A stretch of DNA of 64,000 nucleotides from Ferribacterium limneticum (GTDB lineage Bacteria; Pseudomonadota; Gammaproteobacteria; Burkholderiales; Rhodocyclaceae). The stretch spans positions 496,001 through 560,000 of the forward strand of contig NZ_CP075189.1 of the NCBI RefSeq assembly GCF_020510565.1, read 5' to 3'. The notes beneath the pieces were generated by a model. The model saw only the letters and a program-made list of their open reading frames with translations. It had not been told where the DNA came from and did not search any database. How positions within the stretch are numbered: the first letter of the stretch is position 1; each line of letters begins with the position of its first letter. Made by a program: the position numbers and the translations under genes. Of the stretch, positions 49,824 through 58,262 are shown one piece after another.

Positions 49824-49850
49824 CTCCTGACATTTTTGCAATGTCAGGAG
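49824..49850 (-). promoter_or_regulatory. Perfect inverted repeat overlapping the hemerythrin ribosome site
   Basis: CTCCTGACATT, loop of five, AATGTCAGGAG, eight bases before the ATG. If transcribed whole it would hide the AGGAG ribosome site in an 11-bp stem. It could instead be a DNA operator. Confidence 0.65.
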
Positions 49851-49876
49851 TAAATAGCAGTTTTGGGGTGTTTCAG

Positions 49877-49890
49877 TTGACGTGCGTCAA
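49877..49890 (-). promoter_or_regulatory. Candidate FNR/DNR-type binding site before bacteriohemerythrin
   Basis: TTGACGTGCGTCAA, a perfect palindrome of form TTGAC-N4-GTCAA. A possible -10 (TATTTA, minus strand, 49851-49856) lies about 30 bases from its centre, close to class II FNR geometry. Confidence 0.5.
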
Positions 49891-49933
49891 CAGTGCGACA
49901 GTGGGGGCGTGACTTACTTCACGGTTTCCTTTT

Positions 49934-49971
49934 GATTTTGGCCGAAATTTCCGGTTGACCGTGGAAGTGTG
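49934..49971 (-). repeat. Dispersed 40-bp motif, near purT end
   Basis: Minus strand: CTTCCACGGTCAACCGGAAA then TTTCGGCCAAAATCAAAAGG. It lies between hemerythrin and the purT stop. Confidence 0.9.
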
Positions 49972-49986
49972 TCGTGACCCCCTTTT

Positions 49987-51186
49987 TCAGCCCTTGATCG
50001 GCCCTACCTTGCTGGCCGCCAGCTTGGCGTTGCCCCGGGCCTCATCGGTCGTGCCGGCATTGGCCACGGCGACGCCCATGCGGCGTTTCGTGAAGGCTTC
50101 CGGCTTGCCGAACAGGCGCAGGTCGGTGCGCGGCACGGCCAGCGCTTCTTCCAGTCCGGAGAAGGCAATGCCCTTTTCGTCCATGCCGCCGTAAATGACT
50201 GCCGAGGCGCCCGGTTCGCGCAGCGCGGTGTCCACCGGCAGGCCGAGGATGGCGCGGGCGTGCAGTTCGAATTCCGAGAAGCGCTGCGAACACAGGGTGA
50301 CCAGCCCGGTATCGTGCGGCCGTGGGCTGACTTCCGAGAACCACACCATGTCGTCCTTGACGAACAGCTCGACGCCGAACAGGCCGCGCCCGCCGAGGTT
50401 GCCGGTGACGGCGCCGGCGATTTCCTGCGCCCGGGCCAGCGCCGCCGGGGTCATCGCCTGCGGTTGCCAGGATTCAACATAATCGCCGGCGACCTGAATG
50501 TGGCCAATCGGTTCGCAGAAGTGGGTTGCCACTTCGCCGGCCGCGTTGCGGGCGCGGACAGTGAGCAGGGTGATTTCGTAATCGAAGTCGATGAAGCCCT
50601 CGACGATGACGCGACCCTGATTGACCCGGCCGCCGCTCGCCGCGTAGTCCCAGGCTTTCTGCACATCGTCCGGGCCGCGCAACAGCGACTGGCCCTTGCC
50701 GGAAGACGACATGGTCGGCTTGACGATGCACGGGTAGCCAATCCCGCCGTCAATCGCCGCCTGCAGTTCGGCCAGCGAATCGGCAAATTTGTAGGGTGAG
50801 GTGGGCAGGCCGAGTTCCTCGGCGGCCAGTCGGCGGATGCCTTCGCGGTTCATCGTGAGTTTGGCGGCGCGCGCCGTCGGGATCACTTCGGCCAGCCCGG
50901 CCGCTTCGATCTCGACCAGCATGTCGGTGGCGATGGCCTCGATTTCCGGCACGATCAGGTGCGGTTTTTCCAGCTCGACCAGTTGGCGCAGCGCCGCGCC
51001 ATCGGTCATCGAAATGACGTGGGCGCGATGGGCGACCTGATGGCCCGGCGCGTTCTCATAGCGGTCGACAGCGATCACTTCAACCCCCAGGCGCTGCAGC
51101 GCGATGATCACTTCCTTGCCGAGTTCGCCGGCACCGAGCAGCATGACGCGGGTGGCGGAAGGGGAGAGCGGGGTGCCGATTTGCAT
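49987..51186 (-). CDS. purT: Formate-dependent phosphoribosylglycinamide formyltransferase
   Basis: A 399-residue ATP-grasp enzyme that makes formyl-GAR from GAR, formate and ATP in purine synthesis. [63 protein letters not shown] and the C-terminal [10 protein letters not shown] are diagnostic. The start at 51186 (MQIGTPLS) follows AGAGGA; the longer frame upstream reads through a degraded copy of the dispersed motif and is rejected. Confidence 0.97.
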   Translation of the reverse strand: MQIGTPLSPSATRVMLLGAGELGKEVIIALQRLGVEVIAVDRYENAPGHQVAHRAHVISMTDGAALRQLVELEKPHLIVPEIEAIATDMLVEIEAAGLAEVIPTARAAKLTMNREGIRRLAAEELGLPTSPYKFADSLAELQAAIDGGIGYPCIVKPTMSSSGKGQSLLRGPDDVQKAWDYAASGGRVNQGRVIVEGFIDFDYEITLLTVRARNAAGEVATHFCEPIGHIQVAGDYVESWQPQAMTPAALARAQEIAGAVTGNLGGRGLFGVELFVKDDMVWFSEVSPRPHDTGLVTLCSQRFSEFELHARAILGLPVDTALREPGASAVIYGGMDEKGIAFSGLEEALAVPRTDLRLFGKPEAFTKRRMGVAVANAGTTDEARGNAKLAASKVGPIKG

Positions 51187-51206
51187 GGGGTTTCCTCTGT
51201 TGAGCG

Positions 51207-51246
51207 GATTTCGATTTTGGCCGAATTTAGGCGTCGACCGTGGCAT
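51207..51246 (-). repeat. Dispersed 40-bp motif, degraded copy before purT
   Basis: Minus strand: GATGCCACGGTCGACGCCTA then AATTCGGCCAAAATCGAAATC. The core has changed (ACCGG to ACGCC) but the flanks are kept. It lies in the leader of purT. Confidence 0.65.
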
Positions 51247-51302
51247 CGTCAAGCCAAGTTTCAGCCGCACCGGGATGGGGCGCCGCGCTTTATAATGCCG
51301 CG

Positions 51303-52934
51303 ATGCAATTTCGATCCCTGCCGCTCTCCATCGAGCGCTTCCTGCTCTCGCCGTTCAGCCTGCTGCTGGCGCTCTTCCTGGCCTTCTTTCTCAATTCGTA
51401 CAGCCTGCCGCTGACCGATGTCGACGAGGGTGCCTTCTCCGAAGCGACGCGCGAAATGATGGCGCGCGGCAACCTGGTTTCGCCAACGCTCAACGACGCG
51501 CCGCGCCACGACAAACCCATTTTGATCTACTGGGCGCAGGCCGCCTCGGTCGCCGTGCTCGGCGTCAGCGAAATCGGCTTCCGTCTGCCCTCCATCGTCT
51601 TCGCGCTGCTCTGGGTCTTCGCGCTGTTCCGCTTCTGCGTCCGCCACGGCAACCAGATGACGGCGCAGATTGCCTCGCTGGTCATGGCGCTGACGCTGGT
51701 CGTCGGCTTCATCGCCAAGGCGGCGATTGCCGATGCGCTGCTCAATTTGCTCATCGCCCTGGCCATGTTCGGCATCTACGACTATTTCGTCGCCTGCCGG
51801 GACGGCAAGCCGGCCGCCCAAACGCGCCGCCTGCTGTTCGGCGTCTATGTCGCGCTCGGCCTCGGTTTTCTCGCCAAGGGACCGGTCGCCGTATTCTTTC
51901 CGCTGCTCATCAGCGGGCTGTTTTTCGTCTCGGCCGGCGCCTGGCGCGACTGGCTCAAAGCCGTCTTCTTCTGGCCCGGCTGGCTACTGTTCCTGGCCAT
52001 CGTCGTGCCGTGGCACGTCGCGGTCTATCTCGACCAGGGCGACGCCTTCTTCCGCGGCTTCTACCTCAAGCACAACATCAACCGTTACGCCGACACCTTC
52101 GAAGGCCACGGCGGACGCTGGTGGTACTACTTCGCGGTGCTGCCCTTCATCCTGCTGCCGTTCACCGGCTGGCTCTTCGCCATTGCCGGCAAGCTGGCCG
52201 GGGCGCTGCGCCAGAGCGACAGCGATGCCCTGTTCGAACGCTTCCTGATCATCTGGTTCGGCGTCGTCTTCGCCTTCTTCTCGTTCTCCGGCACACAGTT
52301 GCCGCATTACCTGCTCTACGGCTGCACGCCGGTCTTCATCCTGCTCGCCCGCCATCGGCTCGATTTCGAACGACGCTGGCTGGCCTTCGTGCCGATGATC
52401 CTCTTCGCGCTGCTCCTCGCCGTTTTGCCGGAAGTGCTCGCCTTCGCCGCCGGCAAGGCCAGCCGGCCGTTCGAGAAATTCCTGCTCGACGGCCTGACCA
52501 TCGCCTTCGCCGACGAGGCGCGCTGGTTGTTGCCGCTGCTGCTTGTTGCCGTCGTCGGCCTCGCCTTCTGGCGTCGCCTGCCGGTCTGGCAGGGGCTGGT
52601 TCTCGCCGGCCTGCTGCAGGCAGCGACGCTCGCCCTGGTCATCGCGCCGCGCGCCATCGAAGTGACACAAGGTCCGGTGCGCGAAGCGGCCATGTTCGTC
52701 AAACAGAGCGGCGAAACCAATGTCGTTGCCTGGCGCATCATCATGCCGAGCTTCAGCGTCTATCGTCAGGCGGCAACGCCGACGCGGGTGCCCGAACTTG
52801 GCCAACTGGTTTTCACGCGTACCGACCGCAAGCATGAAGTCCAGGCCCTGCTCGCGCCGGGGCTAACCCTGCGCGACGTCTATCAACGCAGCTTCGTCAC
52901 GCTGGCTCGTGTCGAGCGTGAGGACAAGCAATGA
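51303..52934 (+). CDS. ArnT-like membrane glycosyltransferase (GT83/PMT family)
   Basis: A 543-residue protein with about 12 hydrophobic helices. The first periplasmic loop has the key acidic motif ([20 protein letters not shown]) and [15 protein letters not shown] of the ArnT/PMT group, which transfers sugars from undecaprenyl phosphate to lipid A or other acceptors. The sugar and acceptor are unknown. ATG 51303 has no strong ribosome site; upstream starts also lack one. It overlaps the PAP2 gene by 4 bp (ATGA), so the two act together in the envelope. Confidence 0.88.
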   Translation: MQFRSLPLSIERFLLSPFSLLLALFLAFFLNSYSLPLTDVDEGAFSEATREMMARGNLVSPTLNDAPRHDKPILIYWAQAASVAVLGVSEIGFRLPSIVFALLWVFALFRFCVRHGNQMTAQIASLVMALTLVVGFIAKAAIADALLNLLIALAMFGIYDYFVACRDGKPAAQTRRLLFGVYVALGLGFLAKGPVAVFFPLLISGLFFVSAGAWRDWLKAVFFWPGWLLFLAIVVPWHVAVYLDQGDAFFRGFYLKHNINRYADTFEGHGGRWWYYFAVLPFILLPFTGWLFAIAGKLAGALRQSDSDALFERFLIIWFGVVFAFFSFSGTQLPHYLLYGCTPVFILLARHRLDFERRWLAFVPMILFALLLAVLPEVLAFAAGKASRPFEKFLLDGLTIAFADEARWLLPLLLVAVVGLAFWRRLPVWQGLVLAGLLQAATLALVIAPRAIEVTQGPVREAAMFVKQSGETNVVAWRIIMPSFSVYRQAATPTRVPELGQLVFTRTDRKHEVQALLAPGLTLRDVYQRSFVTLARVEREDKQ

Positions 52935-53767
52935 AGGATCAGGGCTTGCACGTCCGGAACCCGATTTTCGACGCCTCCATCCTCGGCCTGTGCCTGCTTT
53001 TCGCACTGGGCTTGGTCGCCATCGGTCAGACCGGCGACTGGTACGCCGGCTTCATTCCCGCCCAGGCGGCCAGCCAGGTTTTGCCACCGTGGCTCTGGGA
53101 AAGCCTGACGACGCTTGGCGATGGCCGCGTCCAGCTGGCGCTGATGCTGCCTTTCTGCCTGCGCTACCCGCGCGTTTTCTGGGCGCTGGTCGTCGGTGCG
53201 CTGCTCGCTGGCGCGATGAGCCGCGGCTTCAAGGTCTGGTTCGACCTGCCGCGCCCGGCCGCCGTGCTCGACGCCAGCCAGATCACCATCATTGGTGCCC
53301 GCCTGACGGCACACAGCTTTCCATCGGGCCACACCGTCTCGGCCTTTTCCTTCGTCGTCGCCTGGCTCGCCCTGCTCGGCTGGTGGCGCGCTCTGCCCAT
53401 CGTCGTCATCGCCGCGCTGGCCGCGTTTTCGCGCATCGCCGTCGGCGCCCACTGGCCGGTCGATGTGCTGGCCGGCGGGATGATCGGCCTGGCCGGCGGC
53501 TGGCTGGGCCTGCGCCTGACCCGCAGCTTCCGCTGGGGCTTGGGCGTGCGCGCCCACTGGATACTGGTTGGCATCGCCGTCATCGGCGTGGCGACGCTGC
53601 CTTTCGATGGTCAGGGTTACCCGGATACGCGTCCGTGGCGCATCGTTGCCTGCCTGTGGGGGCTGGGCGGTTTCGTGCTGTTCTATTTGCTGCCCCTGCT
53701 GCGCGGAGGCTGGAAGGTGGCGAGCCGGCCACTGGAAGGGCTTGTCGCGGAAGATCAGGCGGGCTGA
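52931..53767 (+). CDS. PAP2-family membrane phosphatase
   Basis: A 278-residue integral membrane phosphatase. The three motifs are intact: KVWFDLPRP, PSGHTVSAF and SRIAVGAHWPVD. Likely substrates are undecaprenyl pyrophosphate, lipid A phosphate or phosphatidyl phosphates. Coupling to an ArnT-like transferase suggests lipid-carrier recycling or lipid A modification; this is inference. Confidence 0.9.
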   Translation: MKDQGLHVRNPIFDASILGLCLLFALGLVAIGQTGDWYAGFIPAQAASQVLPPWLWESLTTLGDGRVQLALMLPFCLRYPRVFWALVVGALLAGAMSRGFKVWFDLPRPAAVLDASQITIIGARLTAHSFPSGHTVSAFSFVVAWLALLGWWRALPIVVIAALAAFSRIAVGAHWPVDVLAGGMIGLAGGWLGLRLTRSFRWGLGVRAHWILVGIAVIGVATLPFDGQGYPDTRPWRIVACLWGLGGFVLFYLLPLLRGGWKVASRPLEGLVAEDQAG

Positions 53768-53880
53768 TTCACGGTTTTCGGAGTGCGATCCCGGGTATCC
53801 TCGTGGGGCGGGATTACTATGCTGATTGCAAAAACGGTCAATAATTTGTACTGTCCGTTTTATCTTCCGAATCAGAAATC

Positions 53881-54663
53881 ATGCCCCCGCCCATTCTCAA
53901 ATACGTCGATATCGCGCGCCTGGTCGGAGCCGGATTAAAGTGTCCGTCGTGCAATGGCACGGACTGCCGGGATTCAAGATGGCATTCGAAGGCGGAAAAG
54001 CTGGGCGCGGCGGATTTTCGTCCCTATCGCTGCAACGATTGCTCACATCGCTTTCTGGCCCGCAACAATGCTGCCCTGGAGCGGATACTGATCAACGCTA
54101 CGGCCGTTGTCATGCTGTGCTTCGGGATTTTTGTAGTTGTCGATTTTTGGCTGGAAAGCGTCGACGAGTCGAAGCGCGCGCCTGTCGGGCTGGCCGCAGC
54201 GGCACTCCCGGCCGAAAGCGCGGCCGGCGCGCCGAATCGACTGCTGACCGCTGGCCTGCCTGCCGATGCCAACGATGACCCGGCAATCCGCGCCAGAAAA
54301 CAGCAGGAAGCGGCCGACAACGGCGATGCCGGTGCGATGCTGCAGATCGGCCGCGACCTGGCGACCGGCAACAATGGCCAGAAGGATCTCGGGCAGGCGG
54401 CCAAATGGGTGCAGTTGGCCGCAGCGACGGGTAACCCGGACGCGATGCTTGAGCTCGGGCGGTTTTATCGCGATGGCGTGGGGGTGACGCAGGATTCGGC
54501 TCGCGCCTACGTCTGGCTCAGTCAGGCTGCTGCGGCAAAGAATACGGACGCCGTGCTCGAGCGCGAGGCGCTGGTGCGGACGATGGGCGAAGAGCCGCTG
54601 AGGGCGGCAAAAGAATTGTCCTTGCCGAGCCAGCCGGTGGCCGCCCTCATCCGCCCGAAATAG
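53881..54663 (+). CDS. Zinc-ribbon, single-helix membrane protein with Sel1-like repeats
   Basis: A 260-residue protein. An N-terminal zinc-ribbon has two CxxC pairs (LKCPSCNGTDC and YRCNDCSHRF, about 19-58). One membrane helix follows (about 70-90), then an Ala-rich linker and Sel1-type tetratricopeptide-like repeats (AGAMLQIGRDLATG, DLGQAAKWVQLAAATGNPDAMLELG, GVGVTQDSARAYVWL). The ribbon should face the cytoplasm and the repeats the periplasm, a layout for a scaffold or signal-linking role. The function is unknown. ATG 53881 lacks a strong ribosome site. Confidence 0.75.
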   Translation: MPPPILKYVDIARLVGAGLKCPSCNGTDCRDSRWHSKAEKLGAADFRPYRCNDCSHRFLARNNAALERILINATAVVMLCFGIFVVVDFWLESVDESKRAPVGLAAAALPAESAAGAPNRLLTAGLPADANDDPAIRARKQQEAADNGDAGAMLQIGRDLATGNNGQKDLGQAAKWVQLAAATGNPDAMLELGRFYRDGVGVTQDSARAYVWLSQAAAAKNTDAVLEREALVRTMGEEPLRAAKELSLPSQPVAALIRPK

Positions 54664-54728
54664 CACATTTCGGGAAGTATCGCGGCCGCTGGCCGAGCGA
54701 AGAGCGGTGAATGGGCGCGGCCGGCGAT

Positions 54729-54768
54729 TGCCACGGTCAACCGGAAAAAATCCCCAAAAATGAAATGG
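54729..54768 (+). repeat. Dispersed 40-bp motif, upstream of PlcP-like gene
   Basis: TGCCACGGTCAACCGGAAAA then AATCCCCAAAAATGAAATGG. The GGCC is replaced by CCCC, otherwise consensus. Confidence 0.85.
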
Positions 54769-54827
54769 CCGGGCAGGGCCGGCGATTTTCCGTCGGTTGC
54801 GCGCCATCTCTCCGGAAGTCGTCGGCG

Positions 54828-54845
54828 CTGCAATAAAAGCTTAAC
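54828..54845 (+). promoter_or_regulatory. Candidate Pho box upstream of PlcP-like gene
   Basis: CTGCAATAAAAGCTTAAC; the right half and spacing match the site at 41988, the left half has two changes. TAACTT at 54853-54858 may be the -10 box. Confidence 0.5.
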
Positions 54846-54889
54846 GCAGCGGTAACTTTGGGGTCACGGGCCGGCCGTATCGTGCGGCC

Positions 54890-55675
54890 ATGCTCAAGGT
54901 CAGAAGCGTTTTTCTCTCCGACATCCACCTTGGCACGCGGGCGTGCCAGGCGGACAGACTCCTCGATTTCCTGCGCGAACATCCGGCCGACCAGACTTTC
55001 CTGATTGGCGACATTGTCGATTTCTGGGCGATGAGCCGCAGCATCAACTGGACGCAGGCGCAGAACACCGTCGTTCAGAAGCTGCTGCGTCGGGCGCGGC
55101 ATGGCGACCGCGTCGTCTTCATTCCGGGCAATCACGACGAAGTCCTGCGCGATTACTGCGGCATCGTTTTCGGCGAGGTCGAGGTGATCGACGAACTGGT
55201 GCACGAAACGGCTGACGGCCGTCGTTTCCTGCTCATCCACGGCGACCAGTTCGACCAGGTGACGCGTCACCATCGTTGGGTCGCAGTGCTCGGCGACAAG
55301 GCCTACGAACTGCTCGTCCGCATCAACACGCTGCTCTCGTGGGGGCGGCGCAAGCTCGGCATTTCCGGCTACTGGTCGCTGGCCGGCTACGCCAAGCGCA
55401 AGGTCAAGACGGCGCTGACCTTCATTTTCGATTTCGAGACATCGGCCATCCACCACGCCAAGGAGCGCGGCCTGGACGGCGTCATCTGCGGCCACATCCA
55501 CTGGGCGACGATCCGCGAGATCGACGGCCTGACTTACGTGAATTGCGGCGACTGGGTCGATTCCTGCACGGCCATCGTCGAACACTTCGACGGCCGGCTC
55601 GAGCTGGTCACCTGGGGCGAACAAAAGCCGGTAGCCATGCTGGCCGCCCCGGTTGCCGAAACTGTAGAGGCCTGA
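54890..55675 (+). CDS. Metallophosphoesterase, PlcP/LpxH-like
   Basis: A 261-residue calcineurin-like phosphoesterase. The metal motifs are VFLSDIHLG (Asp11, His13), LIGDIVDFW (Asp41), PGNHDE (about 80-85), LLIHGDQFD and CGHIHWA. It is often annotated as UDP-2,3-diacylglucosamine hydrolase, but the TRACQADRLLDFLRE, AQNTVVQKLLRRAR and YVNCGDWVDSCTAIVEH segments resemble PlcP-type enzymes, which release diacylglycerol from phospholipids under phosphate stress. The next gene, 1 bp later, is a GT4 glycosyltransferase, as in known plcP-agt pairs. A Pho-box-like site upstream supports this. The exact substrate is inferred. Confidence 0.75.
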   Translation: MLKVRSVFLSDIHLGTRACQADRLLDFLREHPADQTFLIGDIVDFWAMSRSINWTQAQNTVVQKLLRRARHGDRVVFIPGNHDEVLRDYCGIVFGEVEVIDELVHETADGRRFLLIHGDQFDQVTRHHRWVAVLGDKAYELLVRINTLLSWGRRKLGISGYWSLAGYAKRKVKTALTFIFDFETSAIHHAKERGLDGVICGHIHWATIREIDGLTYVNCGDWVDSCTAIVEHFDGRLELVTWGEQKPVAMLAAPVAETVEA

Positions 55676-55676
55676 G

Positions 55677-56858
55677 ATGCGTGTTTTGATGGTTTCCGAC
55701 GTGTATTTCCCTCGCGTCAATGGCGTTTCGACCTCCATCGAGACCTTCCGCCGCACCCTGTCGGCGCATGGTGTCGAGGTCAAGCTGGTCGTTCCGCGCT
55801 ACGGCAACGAGATTGATGAGCCGGGCATCGTCCGCGTTGCCGGCCGACCGGTGCCAGGCGACCGCGAAGACCGGCTGGTCGGCTGGCGGGCGATGCACCG
55901 GGCCGTGCTCGAAGCGGCGCAGGACTGCGACCTGATCCACGTCCAGACGCCGTTCATCGCCCACTACGCCGGCCTGAAAGCCGGGCGCAGGCTGGGCCTG
56001 CCGGTGGTGGCGACCTATCACACGCTGTTCGAGGAATACCTGCAGCACTACGCCAAGCCGATCCCGCCAAGCTGGCTGCGTGGTCAGGCGCGGGCCTTGT
56101 CACGGCGGCAATGCAACCAGCTCGATGCCGTGATCGTGCCATCGACGGCCATGCGCCAGCGCCTTGAAAGCTATGGCGTCACCTCGCCGATGCACGTCCT
56201 GCCCACCGGCATCCCGATGGCGCAATTCGCCGGTGGCAGCGGCATGCGCTTTCGCCGGAAATTCGGCATCGGCGAATCGCGGCCGATGGCCTTGTTCGTC
56301 GGCCGCGTGGCGCATGAAAAGAATATCGGCTTCCTCCTCGAAGCCCTCGTCCAGGCTCGCCAGATCCGCCCCGACGCGCTGCTCGTGATTGCCGGCGAAG
56401 GCCCGGCCATGGCCGACCTCAAGGTGCAGACCGCGGCCTTGGGCCTGCAGGATGCCGTCCAGTTCATCGGCTACCTCGACCGCCAGCAGGCGCTGCCCGA
56501 TTGCTACGCGGCGGCCAACGTTTTCGTCTTCGCCTCGCGCACCGAAACCCAGGGCCTCGTGCTGCTCGAAGCGATGGCGGCCGGCGTGCCGGTCATTGCG
56601 CTGTCCGAAATGGGGACGACCGATATTCTCGCGCCGGCCCGTGGCGCCTTCTCGCCGCCGAACGATCCGCGCGCCTTCGGCGAAGTGCTCGGCCAGTTCC
56701 TCAAGCATCCCGAGGCTTGGCGCCATCTCAACGATGAGGCGCCGATTTACGCGCGGGAATGGACCGATGTGGCGATGGCCGAGCGGCTGGCACGCCTTTA
56801 CGGCGAACTGAGCAATTGCGAAATTGGCCAGAAATTCCGGTTGACCGTAGCAATCTGA
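55677..56858 (+). CDS. GT4 glycosyltransferase, candidate glycolipid synthase
   Basis: A 393-residue GT-B enzyme. SDVYFPRVNGVSTSIETFRR near the N-terminus, VATYHTLFEEYLQHYA in the middle, FVGRVAHEKNIGFL and the nucleotide-sugar EX7E motif ETQGLVLLE (SRTE.QG.VLLEAMA) fit the GT4 family. It starts 1 bp after the PlcP-like gene and is likely to glycosylate the diacylglycerol that gene would release. Its last 14 residues (CEIGQKFRLTVAI) come from a copy of the dispersed motif, so the original C-terminus may have ended earlier. Confidence 0.8.
   Translation: MRVLMVSDVYFPRVNGVSTSIETFRRTLSAHGVEVKLVVPRYGNEIDEPGIVRVAGRPVPGDREDRLVGWRAMHRAVLEAAQDCDLIHVQTPFIAHYAGLKAGRRLGLPVVATYHTLFEEYLQHYAKPIPPSWLRGQARALSRRQCNQLDAVIVPSTAMRQRLESYGVTSPMHVLPTGIPMAQFAGGSGMRFRRKFGIGESRPMALFVGRVAHEKNIGFLLEALVQARQIRPDALLVIAGEGPAMADLKVQTAALGLQDAVQFIGYLDRQQALPDCYAAANVFVFASRTETQGLVLLEAMAAGVPVIALSEMGTTDILAPARGAFSPPNDPRAFGEVLGQFLKHPEAWRHLNDEAPIYAREWTDVAMAERLARLYGELSNCEIGQKFRLTVAI
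56823..56855 (-). repeat. Dispersed 40-bp motif, at GT4 gene end
   Basis: Minus strand: TTGCTACGGTCAACCGGAAT then TTCTGGCCAATTTCG. It encodes the C-terminus and provides the context of the stop codon of the glycosyltransferase. Confidence 0.85.
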
Positions 56859-56869
56859 TCGCCGGCACC

Positions 56870-57091
56870 ATGAACGACCATTCCGACGCCTGCTGCGTCC
56901 GCTGCGCCTACTTCCGGCCGAGCGACGCGCTCACCGGCCTGTGCCACCGCTACCCGCCAGTCTTCGCCGGCGACAGTTCGCCGCGCGAAGCGCATCACTG
57001 GCGCCATCCGGTCGTCGGGCCGCACGGCTGGTGCGGCGAACACCGGCTGGCACCCGGTGCTCAGATGTCCTCGAGCGGCGCCACCAGCTGA
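56870..57091 (+). CDS. Small Cys-rich protein, unknown function
   Basis: A 73-residue protein with CCVRCAYF, GLCHRYPPV and HGWCGEH, giving five or six Cys and several His suited to metal or iron-sulfur binding. Many small proteobacterial proteins share the C-x(n)-C.RYPP-...-WCGE layout, with no known role. It starts 11 bp after the GT4 stop. The 3' end overlaps the convergent cNMP-binding gene by 31 bp. Confidence 0.6.
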   Translation: MNDHSDACCVRCAYFRPSDALTGLCHRYPPVFAGDSSPREAHHWRHPVVGPHGWCGEHRLAPGAQMSSSGATS

Positions 57092-57435
57092 TTGACCTTG
57101 CGCAGGCGCTCAGCCATGACGCGCATGACCTGGGTGGCGAAAAACGGCGTTTGCTGAACGAGAAACTGGAAGCGTTTTTCGTCGACTTCGACGAACTCGC
57201 AAGCCGTCACGGCGACCACGCTGGCCGAGCGCGGCCCGGGTGAAACGATGCCCATCTCGCCAACGATGCTGCCATGCTCGAGGCTTTCGACGACCCGGTT
57301 GTTGACGATGACTTCGGCCGTCCCCGCGGTCAGGACGTACATCATGTGGCCGTCCTCATTTTCTGAAAACAGGGCGGCGCCGGGCGCGACCTTGATGATG
57401 GTGGGGTTGTGGGTAAATAGCTCGAAAAAAACCAT
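57061..57435 (-). CDS. Single-domain cyclic-nucleotide-binding-fold protein
   Basis: A 124-residue protein consisting of one cNMP-binding beta-roll. PGAALFSENEDGHMMYVLTAG, VVESLEHGSIVGEMGIV and SASVVAVTACEFVEVDEKRF follow the usual pattern, with GEMGIV in the phosphate-binding cassette. There is no DNA-binding or output domain. It may bind a nucleotide or act as a protein scaffold. The ATG at 57435 lacks a clear ribosome site. Confidence 0.8.
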   Translation of the reverse strand: MVFFELFTHNPTIIKVAPGAALFSENEDGHMMYVLTAGTAEVIVNNRVVESLEHGSIVGEMGIVSPGPRSASVVAVTACEFVEVDEKRFQFLVQQTPFFATQVMRVMAERLRKVNQLVAPLEDI

Positions 57436-57526
57436 GGTTATATTTCCGGATGAACGAGACTAGGCCTTTTAGCATAGGCGGACTTCCGCTTCATTGCGGA
57501 AATATTACAGATTCGCTGCGCTTGAC

Positions 57527-58210
57527 CTAAAACAAGCTTGGCGAGATCAGGCGCAGGCCGACCGAGAACCAGTGCTGGTCGCTGATGGCGCCGAACTGGC
57601 TGCCGTAGGTGGTGTCGATTTGGACATGGCCGGGGACGATCCAGTAACGGACGCCCATCTGGAAAAACGGGTTGCCCTTGTCCTGGCCGTAGCTTTCGCC
57701 AATCAGGTAGCTGCGGGCGGTGAGCTGAACTTCGCTGCCGACGCCCCAGGTCAGGCGGTTTTCATGATGCTCGCGTTCGCGGGTGTAGCCGAGGTTGGTG
57801 TGGATGACGACACGGTCATCAGCCAGCGAAAAGCTGACCGGCACGTAGAAATACGGGTTGCCGGTGTGGGCGCTGCCCGGCTGCGTGGCGTAACCGGCGG
57901 CGAAGCCGATGCCGTAGCCGTTGGTCTCCAGCGGTTTGAGCAGGGTCTTGCCCTGAATGGCCAGGGCACCGCTTTCCTGGTGGCCGTCGGCATAGGCCAG
58001 CGCACCGCCGAAAGTCAGCTCGAAATTGCCGCCCGGGTTGCAGGCTGGCAAGGCCCAGAATTCGTGCTGGCTGCCGTGCAGGTGCACCCAAGATTCGACC
58101 TGGCAGGCTCCGGCATCGGTCAGCCGCGCATCGTCGGTGATCATCGGGCGGGCGGCGTGGGCTGCCGGCGTGGCGGCGAACAGGACGAGCAGGGCGGAAA
58201 GGTGGCGCAT
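57527..58210 (-). CDS. Putative outer-membrane beta-barrel protein
   Basis: A 227-residue exported protein: signal peptide MRHLSALLVLFAATPAAHA, then a mature part with alternating hydrophobic strands (YGIGFAAGYATQ, YFYVPVSFSLADD, VVIHTNLGYTRE) and a terminal GLRLISPSLF with the C-terminal Phe common in outer-membrane barrels. No transporter family is recognised. The start at 58210 is preferred; upstream starts extend into the regulatory region. It is divergent from dgkA, sharing the region with the Pho-box-like site. Confidence 0.65.
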   Translation of the reverse strand: MRHLSALLVLFAATPAAHAARPMITDDARLTDAGACQVESWVHLHGSQHEFWALPACNPGGNFELTFGGALAYADGHQESGALAIQGKTLLKPLETNGYGIGFAAGYATQPGSAHTGNPYFYVPVSFSLADDRVVIHTNLGYTREREHHENRLTWGVGSEVQLTARSYLIGESYGQDKGNPFFQMGVRYWIVPGHVQIDTTYGSQFGAISDQHWFSVGLRLISPSLF

Positions 58211-58262
58211 GGGCAAATGGTCGAGAGGGTAGAGCCGAATTGTGACACTCCGATGACTCATC

